The translations under genes were made by a program, and so were the position numbers. From an uncultured Bacteroidota bacterium (GTDB taxonomy: Bacteria; Bacteroidota; Bacteroidia; Chitinophagales; Chitinophagaceae), in the NCBI GenBank assembly GCA_903933765.1, contig CAIZLI010000297.1, forward strand, positions 1 to 11,783: a stretch of DNA of 11,783 bases, given 5' to 3'. Position 1 is the first letter of the stretch. Every line of letters begins with the position of its first letter. This document shows, one piece after another, positions 1-6,182 of this stretch. Below the pieces are notes generated by a model, which saw only the letters and a list, made by a program, of their open reading frames with translations, had not been told where the DNA came from and did no database searches.

Positions 1-43
1 ATGTTATAAGTAATTTTATATCTTTTTTTGCATTTAGATTTTG

Positions 44-51
44 TAAATTTG
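44..51 (+). promoter_or_regulatory. Candidate -7 box for the barrel-domain protein
   Basis: TAAATTTG matches the Bacteroidota -7 consensus TAnnTTTG. No clear -33 TTG lies at the expected distance. If used, transcription would start near 56, which favours the TTG start at 58 over those at 28 or 49. Chance occurrence in AT-rich DNA is possible. Confidence 0.35.
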
Positions 52-57
52 TCCTCC

Positions 58-711
58 TTGAAGAAGTACATTTTATACCTGATTCTAGCTTTTGGTCTAT
101 TTAGCCAAACGGATGCCACTGGAGCAAAGGGGAAAACTGTGGCTAAAAAAGGACAGACCGTTAAAAAAGCGACCCAAAAGAAGCCAGCTAGCAAATCTTC
201 TAAGTCCAAAAAAGGGAGTAAAAAGAAATCTAGCAAGTACTCGAAGTCTAAAAAGAAAAGTTCAAAATCAAAGAAATCAGTAGCTAAAGTAACACCTGTG
301 GTTAGAACCGCTCAATGGCAAATGATTGCTCAAAACAAAGAACAATCTCGAATTAAAGATAGTGTTCAGAAAACAAGTTTAGTTCAAGAAAGTACAGTGG
401 CAAACGAAGGGTATTTTGCAAGCTTTTTCTCGAATCAAAAAAAAGCAGCTACTTTTCAAACCTTAAATGGAACGGCTGCCGTATTTAAAAGTATGAGTGG
501 TTGGAAGGATAATAAATTTTATATTTTAACCAATGAATTACCGGTGGGTACCATTGTTAGAATTACCACTTCTGATTTAAAAAGTATTTGTGCTAAAGTG
601 ATCAATGCATTACCTGAGGTAGGCAATGCCATTCAGTATCGATTAAATGACGCTGCTGCTGCTATTTTAGGCGTGACCAATAAGACCTTTCAAGTGTCTG
701 TGACCTATTAA
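58..711 (+). CDS. Secreted Lys/Ser-rich protein with degenerate RlpA-like double-psi beta-barrel domain
   Basis: No in-frame ATG exists near the 5' end, so a TTG start is needed. TTG at 58 gives MKKYILYLILAFGLFSQTDA, a good signal peptide; TTG at 28 or 49 would only add a non-signal-like extension. After the signal comes a strongly basic low-complexity segment (about residues 22-78, rich in KKSSK/KSKK units). A middle linker follows, then a C-terminal domain of about 100 residues. The C-terminus contains GYFASFFSN, NELPVGTIVRITT and a final DAAAAILGV. These line up with the GxASWYG, TLPxGTxVxVTN and LSxAAAxxLG landmarks of RlpA/DPBB proteins. The family's NDRGP-type segment appears here as INALPEV and the usual AAH is missing, so lytic transglycosylase activity is unlikely. 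The basic linker may bind anionic cell-wall or surface polymers (inference). Convergent with fmt, 5 bases apart. Confidence 0.7.
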   Translation: MKKYILYLILAFGLFSQTDATGAKGKTVAKKGQTVKKATQKKPASKSSKSKKGSKKKSSKYSKSKKKSSKSKKSVAKVTPVVRTAQWQMIAQNKEQSRIKDSVQKTSLVQESTVANEGYFASFFSNQKKAATFQTLNGTAAVFKSMSGWKDNKFYILTNELPVGTIVRITTSDLKSICAKVINALPEVGNAIQYRLNDAAAAILGVTNKTFQVSVTY

Positions 712-716
712 TAATT

Positions 717-1643
717 TTAATCCGCTTTTTTATAGCCTCTTAAAAAGTCTGCAATCGGCATTCTTTTTTTTCCTTCCCATTGGATATCATTTAATTGAAT
801 GTAACCATCACTGCATGTAAATCTTACGTAGGTCTTTCCATCAGTGACAAAACTGCCAGCAGGTTCTTTTGGATTTTCATGGACAATACTTGTACTAAAT
901 AATTTTACAATCTTACCATCCACTTTTGTTAAAGCCCCTGGAAAGGGAGCGAGTCCTCGAATTAAATTATGAATTTGTGCAACAGGCTGCTGCCAATCGA
1001 TTTGACAATCCTTTGTAAATATTTTTGGGGCATGTAAACTAGCGAGTGTCTCTTCTTGAGGTTTGGATTGAATTGTACCAGCGATCAATCCAACTAAAGT
1101 TTTAACGAGTGTTTGAGCTCCAACTTCCATCATGGTATCATGTAATTCGCCTGCGGTCATATCCTGCGAAATTGGAATGCGTTCTTGCAATAAGATGTCT
1201 CCAGTATCAATGGCATGTTGCAATCTGAATGTCGTCACGCCTGTTTCTTTTTCACCATTGATGATGGCCCAATTAATTGGTGCTGCACCTCGGTATTTTG
1301 GTAGTAAAGAACCATGCACATTGAGGGTGCCCATTGGAGGGTAGGACCAAATTGATTCTGGTAACATTCTAAAGGCCACCACTATTTGAAGATCTGGCTG
1401 CCATGCTTGAATTTGTGCAAAAAATTCGGGCGATTTTAATTTTTCTGGTTGTGCAATTGGAAGTTGATGTTCAAGGGCAAATTGTTTCACTGCACTTTGT
1501 TGTAATTGCATGCCTCTTCCAGCTGGCTTGTCAGGTGCAGTGACCACACCGACCACATTCATTTTAGCATCTAAGAGTGCTTTCAATGAAGCGACAGCAA
1601 AACTGGGGGTCCCCATAAAGACTATTTTTGGACTGGCATTCAT
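717..1643 (-). CDS. fmt: Methionyl-tRNA formyltransferase
   Basis: This cytoplasmic enzyme transfers a formyl group from 10-formyltetrahydrofolate to Met-tRNAfMet, making the initiator tRNA for translation. At 308 residues it matches the usual family length of about 310. The N-terminal formyltransferase fold begins KIVFMGTPSFAV. The catalytic triad of the GART-type fold is visible as Asn108 and His110 in LNVHGSLLPKYRG and Asp146 in AIDTGDIL. The C-terminal tRNA-binding domain starts around residue 205 and carries LIRGLAPFPGA (228-237). The ATG at 1643 is the natural start because the conserved fold begins six residues later. The gene is not next to def or prmC here; it stands alone and diverges from the FKBP gene. 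A promoter box ends four bases before the ATG, so the transcript may have no leader. Confidence 0.97.
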   Translation of the reverse strand: MNASPKIVFMGTPSFAVASLKALLDAKMNVVGVVTAPDKPAGRGMQLQQSAVKQFALEHQLPIAQPEKLKSPEFFAQIQAWQPDLQIVVAFRMLPESIWSYPPMGTLNVHGSLLPKYRGAAPINWAIINGEKETGVTTFRLQHAIDTGDILLQERIPISQDMTAGELHDTMMEVGAQTLVKTLVGLIAGTIQSKPQEETLASLHAPKIFTKDCQIDWQQPVAQIHNLIRGLAPFPGALTKVDGKIVKLFSTSIVHENPKEPAGSFVTDGKTYVRFTCSDGYIQLNDIQWEGKKRMPIADFLRGYKKAD

Positions 1644-1644
1644 C

Positions 1645-1675
1645 TTGCAAAGTTAACTAGAATTTACTACTTTTG
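1645..1675 (+). promoter_or_regulatory. Promoter of the FKBP gene (TTG, 20 bp, TACTTTTG)
   Basis: TTG at 1645-1647 and TACTTTTG at 1668-1675 are separated by 20 bases, which fits the Bacteroidota -33/-7 arrangement. Predicted transcription start is near 1680, leaving a leader of about 34 bases. The -33 TTG lies inside the divergent fmt promoter, between its -7 box and its start codon. Confidence 0.65.
1648..1655 (-). promoter_or_regulatory. -7 box of the fmt promoter
   Basis: On the minus strand this reads TAACTTTG, an exact match to TAnnTTTG. It is followed by CAAG and then the fmt ATG. With the final G near -5, transcription would begin at the A of the start codon. I see no clear -33 TTG about 20 bases upstream. 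Confidence 0.55.
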
Positions 1676-1713
1676 CCCTTTGCACCCTAAGTGCTTTATT
1701 TAAAAAAAACAAT

Positions 1714-2166
1714 ATGCAACAAGTAAAAAATGGGGATACCATTCAAGTGCATTACCACGGTAAATTAACGTCTGGTGAAACATTTGACTCTTCTGAAGGA
1801 AGAGCCCCTCTGGAATTTGAAGTTGGGTCAGGTATGGTCATTCCTGGTTTTGATAATGGGGTTTTAGAAATGACAGTAGGAGAAAAGAAAACAATTCATA
1901 TTCCATTTATGGAGGCATATGGTCCTAAACAACCAGAAATGATTGTTGAATTTCCAAAAACACAGTTCCCTGCAGATTTAAATCCTGAAATAGGGATGGC
2001 TTTAACAATGAACAATGGTCAAGGTCAACAATTTCAAGTAACAGTAGTAGAAGTGAAAGAGGAAGTGGTTGTATTAGATGCAAACCATAGTCTTGCTGGT
2101 CAAGATTTAACTTTTGATCTTGAATTGGTTGGCATTACACCAAAGTCTACCATCATCATGCCTTAA
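1714..2166 (+). CDS. FKBP-type peptidyl-prolyl cis-trans isomerase, SlyD/FkpB-like
   Basis: A cytoplasmic prolyl isomerase and chaperone of 150 residues without a signal peptide. The FKBP half shows YHGKLTSGETFDSS (14-27), GMVIPGFDNG (40-49) and MTVGEKKTIHIP. At EAYGPK (67-72) the chain enters an insert of the SlyD 'insert-in-flap' type (about 72-120). It returns to the barrel with DANHSLAGQDLTFDLELV (122-139). NHPLAGQ-like text is characteristic of the SlyD/FkpB branch. The His/Cys-rich metal-binding tail of E. coli SlyD is absent, so nickel handling is not expected, and the length matches E. coli FkpB (about 149 residues). The gene has its own promoter and a strong terminator, so it is probably monocistronic. 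The family is certain; SlyD versus FkpB orthology is not, so no symbol is given. Confidence 0.93.
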   Translation: MQQVKNGDTIQVHYHGKLTSGETFDSSEGRAPLEFEVGSGMVIPGFDNGVLEMTVGEKKTIHIPFMEAYGPKQPEMIVEFPKTQFPADLNPEIGMALTMNNGQGQQFQVTVVEVKEEVVVLDANHSLAGQDLTFDLELVGITPKSTIIMP

Positions 2167-2185
2167 TAATAGGTTAAAGATTTTT

Positions 2186-2222
2186 AAAAAAAGGCATTCC
2201 GTTGATTCGGGGTGCCTTTTTT
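2186..2222 (+). terminator. Strong intrinsic terminator after the FKBP gene
   Basis: AAAAAAGGCA (2187-2196) and TGCCTTTTTT (2213-2222) pair perfectly over 10 bp. The stem continues inward with TTCCG/CGGGG (two G-T pairs) to a 6-base loop, TTGATT. A run of six T closes the right arm. A run of A on the left could also let the hairpin act on antisense transcripts. Confidence 0.85.
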
Positions 2223-2250
2223 AATACCTTCACACAGCAAAATAAAAAGT

Positions 2251-3510
2251 ATGGAATGGAATGCGTTTGGGGTGGCTGAAAGATTGATGCGCTATGTACA
2301 AATAGACACACAAAGTGATCCGAATAGTCTTAGTTTTCCTTCGACTGAAAAGCAAAAGGATTTATCTACATTATTGCTTCAAGAATTGCTAGCCATAGGT
2401 TTAGTAGATGCCACCATGGATACCAATGGCTATGTCATGGCTACGATTCCTGCAACCATTGAACAAGAAAAATTAGATGCATTAAAATTGCCAGTGATTT
2501 GTTTTTGTGCACATGTGGACACCGCACCTGATTGCAGTGGCACCGATGTAAAACCAATATTGCATCAACAATATAATGGGGCACCTATTGTACTACCAGA
2601 TGATCCAACTCAAATCATAACGGTCGAAAAATATCCTTACTTAAAAAATTTCATAGGCAAGGAGATTATCACTGCAAGTGGGAAGACCTTATTGGGGTCT
2701 GATGATAAGGCGGGCGTAGCCATTATAGTAAGTTTAGCTGCTTATTTAATGCAACATCCATCCATCCAACATGGACCCATCAAAATCTTATTTACACCCG
2801 ATGAAGAAGTGGGTAGAGGTGCAGATTTCATTGATTTTAAAAAATTGAATGCTGATTTTGGATACACATTAGATGGTGGCGCATTGGGTTGTTTTGAAAT
2901 GGAAAGTTTTAGCGCAGACCATTTAGTTTTAACCATTGATGGTGTGATGGCGCATCCTGGTTCAGCAAAAGGGGTGATGCAAAACGCCATTAAAATTGCT
3001 TCAGATATCATTGCTGCATTACCAAGAGATCAATGGTGTCCAGAACATACGGAAGGCAAAGCAGGTTTTGTACATCCTACCAATATCCAAGGCGGAGCAG
3101 AACAAGTACAAATTGAATTTTTAATTCGTGATTTTGATACAGCCAATTTGGCGATTTATGAGCAAAGAATTTTGGACATTGCCGAGGGCGTGATTCGTCA
3201 AAATCCTTATTACAATGAGTCTAAAGTAAAGATAGAAGTGAAGCAGCAATATCGAAATATGAAAGAAGTGATAGATCAATATCCTCAAATGGTCGACTTG
3301 GCGCTGGATGCTTATAAAAGAGCGGGCATCCAACCTGTCATTGAGCCCATTCGTGGCGGTACAGATGGAAGTAGGATGAGTTTTATGGGACTACCCACTG
3401 CCAATATCTTCACTGGCATGCAAGCCATTCATAGCAAACATGAATGGGTGGGTGTTGCAGATATGCAACAAGCCGTCCAAGTATTAGCCTATATGGTAGA
3501 AATAAATTAA
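2251..3510 (+). CDS. pepT: Peptidase T (tripeptide aminopeptidase, M20 family)
   Basis: A cytoplasmic zinc aminopeptidase that removes the N-terminal residue of tripeptides. The ATG at 2251 gives 419 residues, close to the family's usual 408 or so. A GTG at 2212 is in frame but lies in the right arm of the terminator of the preceding gene, so I reject it. Metal and catalytic residues seen: His88 and Asp90 in CAHVDTAPDCSG, bridging Asp151 in LLGSDDKAGVA, Glu185/Glu186 in TPDEEVGRGA, Asp208 in TLDGG, and His394 in AIHSKHEW. The dimerisation domain lies between about 220 and 340; GGTDGSRMSFMGLPT (369-383) returns to the catalytic domain. exbB follows after 23 bases. No good promoter box is visible in the short gap from the terminator to the start. 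Confidence 0.96.
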   Translation: MEWNAFGVAERLMRYVQIDTQSDPNSLSFPSTEKQKDLSTLLLQELLAIGLVDATMDTNGYVMATIPATIEQEKLDALKLPVICFCAHVDTAPDCSGTDVKPILHQQYNGAPIVLPDDPTQIITVEKYPYLKNFIGKEIITASGKTLLGSDDKAGVAIIVSLAAYLMQHPSIQHGPIKILFTPDEEVGRGADFIDFKKLNADFGYTLDGGALGCFEMESFSADHLVLTIDGVMAHPGSAKGVMQNAIKIASDIIAALPRDQWCPEHTEGKAGFVHPTNIQGGAEQVQIEFLIRDFDTANLAIYEQRILDIAEGVIRQNPYYNESKVKIEVKQQYRNMKEVIDQYPQMVDLALDAYKRAGIQPVIEPIRGGTDGSRMSFMGLPTANIFTGMQAIHSKHEWVGVADMQQAVQVLAYMVEIN

Positions 3511-3533
3511 CTTTAAATATAAATTTAAATCCT

Positions 3534-4184
3534 ATGTTGATTTTGTTACAAGTGCCAGATGCTAAAATTTCTTTATTTAGTTTATTAGGAAAAGGAGGAT
3601 GGATTATGTATCCATTGTATGCCTTATTGGTGATTGCAATTTATGTATTCATAGAAAGATTTTTAGCGATCAAAAAAGCAGGACAGTTAGATCCTCAATT
3701 CATGAAAATGATTAAAGATCATATTTTGTCTGGTAATGTTGCTGCGGCAAAAGCACTTGCTAAAAACACCTACAATCCAGTGGCGAATATGATAGAGAAG
3801 GGCATTATGCGTATTGGCAAGCCAATTGATGCGATTGAAAAAAGCATGGAAAACGTAGGCAAGTTAGAAATGTATTCTATGGAGCGCAATTTAAATATCC
3901 TATCATTGGTTTCTGGCATCGCACCCATGTTTGGATTCTTAGGAACGATTATTGGAATGGTGCAATTATTTTATGGTATTGCATCTACGGGTGAATACAC
4001 TTTGAATACCATAGCTGGGGGTATCTATACCAAAATGATCACCTCTGCAACAGGCTTGATCATTGGTTTAATTGCCTATGTTGGACATAATTTTTTATCT
4101 ACTCAAATAGATAAGACGGCGAATAAGATGGAAAGAGCGAGCGCAGATTTTTTAGATATTTTACAAGAACCAACTCAAGCTTAA
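3534..4184 (+). CDS. exbB: ExbB/TolQ family proton-channel protein
   Basis: Inner-membrane subunit of a proton-driven motor (ExbB-ExbD or TolQ-TolR type) that powers TonB-dependent uptake or envelope maintenance. The open frame reaches back into pepT, but ATG at 3534 gives a 216-residue protein that fits the family. Three membrane segments are visible at about 22-40, 122-150 and 168-190, with a cytoplasmic loop (41-118) between the first and second. The pore-lining threonines expected for the family are present in GFLGTIIGM (Thr138) and SATGLIIGL (Thr173). exbD follows after 10 bases, so the two are surely co-transcribed. No tonB or tol gene lies in the window, so ExbB or TolQ role cannot be decided from context. 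The sequence TAAATTTA ends six bases before the ATG and could be an imperfect promoter box. Confidence 0.92.
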   Translation: MLILLQVPDAKISLFSLLGKGGWIMYPLYALLVIAIYVFIERFLAIKKAGQLDPQFMKMIKDHILSGNVAAAKALAKNTYNPVANMIEKGIMRIGKPIDAIEKSMENVGKLEMYSMERNLNILSLVSGIAPMFGFLGTIIGMVQLFYGIASTGEYTLNTIAGGIYTKMITSATGLIIGLIAYVGHNFLSTQIDKTANKMERASADFLDILQEPTQA

Positions 4185-4194
4185 TCTACCTGCT

Positions 4195-4593
4195 ATGAAT
4201 CTTAGAAATCGTTTAAGACATCATCCAGAAGTGCATACGGGTGCATTGAATGACATCTTGTTTATATTATTATTGTTCTTTTTGATTGTATCCACTTTGG
4301 CAAATCCAAATGTGATCAAAGTATCGAATCCTAAAGCAGCGAGTGATACTAAAGCAAAACAAACTGTGGTGGTGACCATAGATAAAGACCAAAATTTATT
4401 TATCGGTTCATCTCCTGTAAGTTTAGATGCTTTATCAAGTCAATTACAAATTTTCTTAGCCAAAGAAACGGATAAGCCTTCTGTGGTGATCAATGGAGAC
4501 AGTGTGGCAAATTTAGGTGTGACAATTCAAGTGATGCAAATCATCAAAGCCCTTGGAGCAACTCCAGTGGTTGCGGTGGATCCATCGAATTAA
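4195..4593 (+). CDS. exbD: ExbD/TolR family biopolymer transport protein
   Basis: Partner of ExbB in the proton-driven motor; 132 residues, slightly below the common 135-145. A short cytoplasmic N-terminus rich in His and Arg is followed by one membrane helix at about 19-37 (NDILFILLLFFLIVSTLA). This helix contains Asp20, the conserved proton-carrying aspartate of the family. The periplasmic remainder has the usual ExbD domain, with TVVVTIDKDQNLFIG (57-71), a SLDALSSQLQ helix, VVINGD (97-102) and a final IIKALGATPVVAV. The gene probably belongs to a transcript that starts at or before exbB. Confidence 0.9.
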   Translation: MNLRNRLRHHPEVHTGALNDILFILLLFFLIVSTLANPNVIKVSNPKAASDTKAKQTVVVTIDKDQNLFIGSSPVSLDALSSQLQIFLAKETDKPSVVINGDSVANLGVTIQVMQIIKALGATPVVAVDPSN

Positions 4594-4596
4594 TAG

Positions 4597-4620
4597 TCCA
4601 ATTAATCATCCAATTAATCT
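4597..4620. repeat. Short tandem repeat, two 12-base units
   Basis: TCCAATTAATCA is followed directly by TCCAATTAATCT, identical in 11 of 12 bases. It lies in the 50-base gap between the convergent exbD and prmC genes. It does not form a useful hairpin and no terminator is obvious in this gap. It may simply be replication slippage. Confidence 0.6.
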
Positions 4621-4643
4621 TGAAGCTTTTCTGCCAGTTAAAT

Positions 4644-5498
4644 CTATCTTGGTTTCAAACTTGCACGAACCATCCTGTCTTTTCCAAACAAGTCAGTCCT
4701 CAATTCTGCATGAAAATGCATTTCGTCTAATAGTGCAATCATCGCATCTCCTTGATCATAATGAATTTCAAAAAACAATTGTCCATTCGTACTTAAATGC
4801 AATTTCGCAAGTCTTGCGATTGCTTTATAAAATACCAAGGGATCTTCGTCGGGGACAAACAAAGCAATATTGGGTTCGTGATCGGTCACTTGCAATTCCA
4901 TATTTTTCATTTCCTGCATTGGAATATAGGGTGGGTTACTTACAATCACATCGTATTGACCTGGTAAAAAAGCGGTATTCAAAATATCCAAACAAGTAAA
5001 TTCAATATCGGCTTTTAGTGCCGCTGCATTAGTTGCCGCTATTTTTATTGCACCTGTGCTAATATCTATTGCAGAAACAATGGCTTCGGGTAATGCTTTT
5101 TTGATTGCAATGGCAATACAACCAGAACCTGTGCCTATATCTAATATACGCAATGCCTTTCCTTTGATGGCAGCATATTCAATGACCCAGTCTACTAATT
5201 CTTCTGTTTCTGGACGGGGAATCAACACCTGATCGTTTACAATATAAGGTTCGCCCATAAACCAGGTTTTACCAGTAATATACTGAATGGGTCTTCCTGC
5301 TAAAAGTGCAGTGGCAGCAGTTTCAAAAGTCAAAACTTGTTCTTCGGAAATTGCATTGTCCTTATGAATAACTTGTTGAACTTGGTCCCAGCCTGTGACA
5401 TGTTCAATTAGAATAGATAGGATTGGATTAAGTTCAACACTTTCGAATTGACCTGCCAACTGTTTTTTCAAGGCTTGCTTGATGTCGTTTAAAAGCAT
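4644..5498 (-). CDS. prmC: Peptide chain release factor N5-glutamine methyltransferase
   Basis: Methylates the glutamine of the GGQ motif of release factors RF1 and RF2, using S-adenosylmethionine, which speeds peptide release. At 284 residues it has the normal family length. An N-terminal helical domain (1-75) ends in PIQYITG (70-76), typical of PrmC. The Rossmann methyltransferase domain carries VLIPRPETEELV (91-102), the SAM-binding DIGTGSG (120-126) and the diagnostic NPPY motif (188-191). The DHEP segment (206-209) and a C-terminal FGKDRMV are also family features. It is not beside prfA, its frequent partner in other bacteria. The start ATG at 5498 sits four bases downstream of a near-consensus promoter box. 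Confidence 0.96.
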   Translation of the reverse strand: MLLNDIKQALKKQLAGQFESVELNPILSILIEHVTGWDQVQQVIHKDNAISEEQVLTFETAATALLAGRPIQYITGKTWFMGEPYIVNDQVLIPRPETEELVDWVIEYAAIKGKALRILDIGTGSGCIAIAIKKALPEAIVSAIDISTGAIKIAATNAAALKADIEFTCLDILNTAFLPGQYDVIVSNPPYIPMQEMKNMELQVTDHEPNIALFVPDEDPLVFYKAIARLAKLHLSTNGQLFFEIHYDQGDAMIALLDEMHFHAELRTDLFGKDRMVRASLKPR

Positions 5499-5502
5499 AT
5501 TG

Positions 5503-5510
5503 CAATGTTA
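5503..5510 (-). promoter_or_regulatory. -7 box of the prmC promoter
   Basis: On the minus strand it reads TAACATTG, one mismatch from TAnnTTTG, then CAAT, then ATG. The arrangement is almost the same as at fmt (TAACTTTG, CAAG, ATG). No clear -33 TTG is seen. The predicted start of transcription is at or within a base or two of the start codon. Confidence 0.45.
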
Positions 5511-5532
5511 CAAATGATTCATCATTATGAAC

Positions 5533-5565
5533 TAGCTTTGTTTAAATTTAGCTTTATTATTTTTG
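5533..5565 (+). promoter_or_regulatory. Two candidate -7 boxes upstream of yigZ
   Basis: TAGCTTTG (5533-5540) and TATTTTTG (5558-5565) both match TAnnTTTG exactly. The second has a TTG at 5538-5540, 17 bases upstream, but ends only one base before the ATG at 5567, so its transcript would start inside the gene. The first would leave a leader of about 20 bases and is the more sensible choice, although it lacks a clear -33 TTG. Confidence 0.45.
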
Positions 5566-5566
5566 A

Positions 5567-6181
5567 ATGGATCCATTCTACTACTATACGATCGAACAGC
5601 CTTCCATGGCGGAATTTAAAGATAGGGGTAGTAAATTTTTAGCCTTTGCCTATCCCGCTAAAGATATTGAAACTTGTAAAAAGCTATTAGCACAACTTAA
5701 AAAAGAACATGGTAAAGCAGTACACCATTGCTTGGCGTATCGGCTTGGTGTCGATGGATCCACCTTTAGAGTCAGTGATGATGGCGAGCCTGCTGGGTCT
5801 GCAGGCAGGCCAATACTGGGGCAAATTGATAGTAAAGAACTCACCAATGTATTTGTGGTGGTGGTGCGTTATTTTGGAGGCACTTTATTAGGCATACCTG
5901 GTTTGATCAATGCCTATAAAACAGCTACAGCTTTGGCCTTACAACTTTCACCAATTATTAAGAAGCCAATTGAAATTCCATATGAACTTAATTTTGATTA
6001 CCATCAAATGAATGAAGTAATGCTATTGGTGAAACATTACAATTGTTCTGTGGTAGAGCAAACTGCACAATTATTTATACAGCTTCATATAGGCATCCCT
6101 AAGAATAGATTGGACGAAGTGCTTGAAAAGCTTGGCGCATTAAGAGACGTCACCATTAAGACAACGCTAAAGTTGGATTGA
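5567..6181 (+). CDS. yigZ: YigZ/IMPACT (UPF0029) family protein
   Basis: A 204-residue cytoplasmic protein of the widespread YigZ/IMPACT family. Eukaryotic IMPACT regulates the GCN2 translation-control kinase; the bacterial role is poorly defined, with RNA or ribosome association suggested. The N-terminal UPF0029 domain (about 10-125) contains the hallmarks DRGSKFLAFAYPA (19-31), DDGEPAGSAGRPIL (71-84) and RYFGGTLLGIPGL (101-113). The C-terminal domain (about 135-204) has the ferredoxin-like DUF1949 layout. The start at 5567 fits the family because YYYTIEQPSMAEFKDRGSKF aligns with the beginning of known members; the Met at residue 14 would cut this. Convergent with the dehydrogenase gene, with a single base between the two stop codons. 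Confidence 0.93.
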   Translation: MDPFYYYTIEQPSMAEFKDRGSKFLAFAYPAKDIETCKKLLAQLKKEHGKAVHHCLAYRLGVDGSTFRVSDDGEPAGSAGRPILGQIDSKELTNVFVVVVRYFGGTLLGIPGLINAYKTATALALQLSPIIKKPIEIPYELNFDYHQMNEVMLLVKHYNCSVVEQTAQLFIQLHIGIPKNRLDEVLEKLGALRDVTIKTTLKLD

Positions 6182-6182
6182 T

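Noticed and set aside
2212..2250. In-frame GTG that would lengthen PepT by 13 residues.
   Set aside because: It lies in the right arm of the FKBP terminator, and the added residues have no counterpart in the PepT family; ATG at 2251 fits.
3512..3529. AT-only inverted repeat TTTAAAT/ATTTAAA between pepT and exbB as a terminator.
   Set aside because: The 7-bp stem has no G-C pairs and no T-run after it; it more likely reflects AT-rich spacer and a possible imperfect promoter box.
3591..3608. AAAGGAGG eight bases before an in-frame ATG inside exbB, looking like a perfect Shine-Dalgarno and an alternative start.
   Set aside because: These bases encode the Gly-Lys-Gly-Gly turn just before the first membrane helix. 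A start at that Met would remove the N-terminal amphipathic segment of ExbB, and no other gene start in the window uses such a site.
4553..4999. Open frame of 148 codons on the plus strand over the 3' half of prmC.
   Set aside because: It is antisense to well-conserved PrmC coding sequence, has no recognisable domain, and lacks a promoter box.
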